Shown one piece after another: positions 63,268 through 64,000 of a stretch of 64,000 nucleotides of DNA (position 1 is its first letter; the number at the start of each line of letters is the position of its first letter). Below the pieces are notes generated by a model, which did no database searches, had not been told where the DNA came from, and saw only the letters and a program-made list of their open reading frames with translations. The stretch spans positions 1 through 64,000 of the forward strand of contig NZ_FNSK01000003.1 in assembly GCF_900105075.1 (NCBI RefSeq). Direction: 5' to 3'. This DNA is from Rhodobacter sp. 24-YEA-8 (GTDB lineage: Bacteria > Pseudomonadota > Alphaproteobacteria > Rhodobacterales > Rhodobacteraceae). Made by a program: the position numbers and the translations under genes.

Positions 63268-64000
63268 ATGTCGACTACGACCGCAGACATGACCGATCTC
63301 TTTGTCATCGGCGGCGGCGTGAATGGTTGCGGCATTGCGCGGGACGCGGCGGGGCGTGGGCTGTCTGTCACGCTGGCCGAACAGGGTGACCTGGCGCAGG
63401 GCACCTCATCGGCCTCGACCAAGATGTTCCATGGCGGGTTGCGCTATCTGGAATATTTCGAATTCCATCTGGTGCGCGAAGCCTTGCAGGAGCGCGAAAC
63501 CCTGCTGGTCGCCATGCCCCATATCAGCTGGCCGATGCGCTTCGTGCTGCCCTACAGCCCGGGGATGCGGTTCGAAAGTGACACGCCGACCTCGCGGCTT
63601 CTGGGGTTAGTGATGCCCTGGATGAAGGGCCGCCGCCCCGCCTGGCTGATCCGGCTGGGGCTTTTCCTTTATGACACGCTGGGCGGGCGCAAGATCCTGC
63701 CGGGCACGCGAAGGCTGGATCTGAAAACGGATCCGGCGGGGCGCTGGCTGCAGCCGGGCTTTGGTCGCGCTTGGGAATATTCCGACTGCTGGGTGCAGGA
63801 TTCGCGCCTTGTGGTGCTGAATGCCCGCGATGCCGGGGCGCGGGGCGCGCGCATCCTGACGCGCACGAAAGTCATATCGGCGCACCGGACAGCCGCCCAT
63901 TGGGAGATCACCACCGAAGGCCCGCACGGGCGCGAGACCCATCTGGCGCGGGCTCTGGTCAATGCCGGTGGCCCCTGGGTGGGCGAGGTGATCCGCGATG
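63268..64000 (+). CDS. glpD: glycerol-3-phosphate dehydrogenase, 3' truncated by window
   Basis: The first 244 codons of an FAD-dependent, membrane-associated dehydrogenase that oxidises sn-glycerol-3-phosphate to dihydroxyacetone phosphate. FAD-binding VIGGGVNGCGIARDAAGRG, the signature GTSSASTKMFHGGLRYLEYF and LVNAGGPWVG at the end of the window are all diagnostic. ATG 63268 follows gagggagagagg. Full length is about 500 residues. Confidence 0.95.
   Translation, partial: MSTTTADMTDLFVIGGGVNGCGIARDAAGRGLSVTLAEQGDLAQGTSSASTKMFHGGLRYLEYFEFHLVREALQERETLLVAMPHISWPMRFVLPYSPGMRFESDTPTSRLLGLVMPWMKGRRPAWLIRLGLFLYDTLGGRKILPGTRRLDLKTDPAGRWLQPGFGRAWEYSDCWVQDSRLVVLNARDAGARGARILTRTKVISAHRTAAHWEITTEGPHGRETHLARALVNAGGPWVGEVIRD

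Overview
The window comes from a high-GC alphaproteobacterium, most likely a Rhodobacteraceae (Paracoccus/Gemmobacter-like). Evidence: high-GC codon use in most genes, a DnaA-like plasmid replicase of the Rhodobacterales type with its own ParAB, a 187-residue AhpC with AhpF and OxyR, and a TGA-N9-TCA site of the RirA kind. The replicase, partition genes and many IS elements show that this is a large plasmid or chromid. No tRNA, rRNA or CRISPR array was seen.

Left arm (1-10,080): a truncated aldehyde dehydrogenase (2,5-dioxovalerate type), then a minus-strand set coding a flavin monooxygenase, an oligopeptide-type ABC importer, a membrane desaturase and a PhnD-like protein. The fused double-ATPase of the importer is divergent.

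Mobile and defence region (10,080-30,100): an orphan Phd-type antitoxin, then a tight three-gene operon of PLD-helicase, Eco57I-like methylase and SMC/RecF-like ATPase (candidate anti-phage system, lower GC by eye). Next come an intact-looking IS5 element, an IS3 element with a disrupted transposase, a four-gene FUSC/HlyD/NodT efflux operon, a second IS3 element and the wreck of a third. Two of the IS3 transposases carry the same 37-bp hairpin-bearing insert.

Replicon (30,060-33,630): a compound parS-like palindrome, parB, parA, an operator/iteron-rich intergenic region and a DnaA-like initiator. A hypothetical gene with a Pro/Glu-rich linker follows.

Right arm (35,470-48,150): an AraC regulator with a DMT exporter, a GntR regulator, then a coherent arginine-type catabolic island. 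It holds an Lrp regulator, ornithine cyclodeaminase, a CtlX-type citrulline hydrolase, a dimethylarginine hydrolase, a polar amino-acid ABC importer, a RocB-like peptidase, a TetR regulator and another DDAH-like hydrolase. Read together, the first enzymes can take methylarginine or citrulline to ornithine and proline.

End (49,330-64,000): an iron-uptake cluster (TonB receptor, PKHD hydroxylase, hydroxy-acid oxidase) behind a RirA-like box, a ROK regulator, a two-component pair collapsed by an internal deletion, an MFS/HxlR divergent pair with a clear dyad, an OxyR-boxed ahpC-ahpF-oxyR operon, and a DeoR-type regulator divergent from a truncated glpD.
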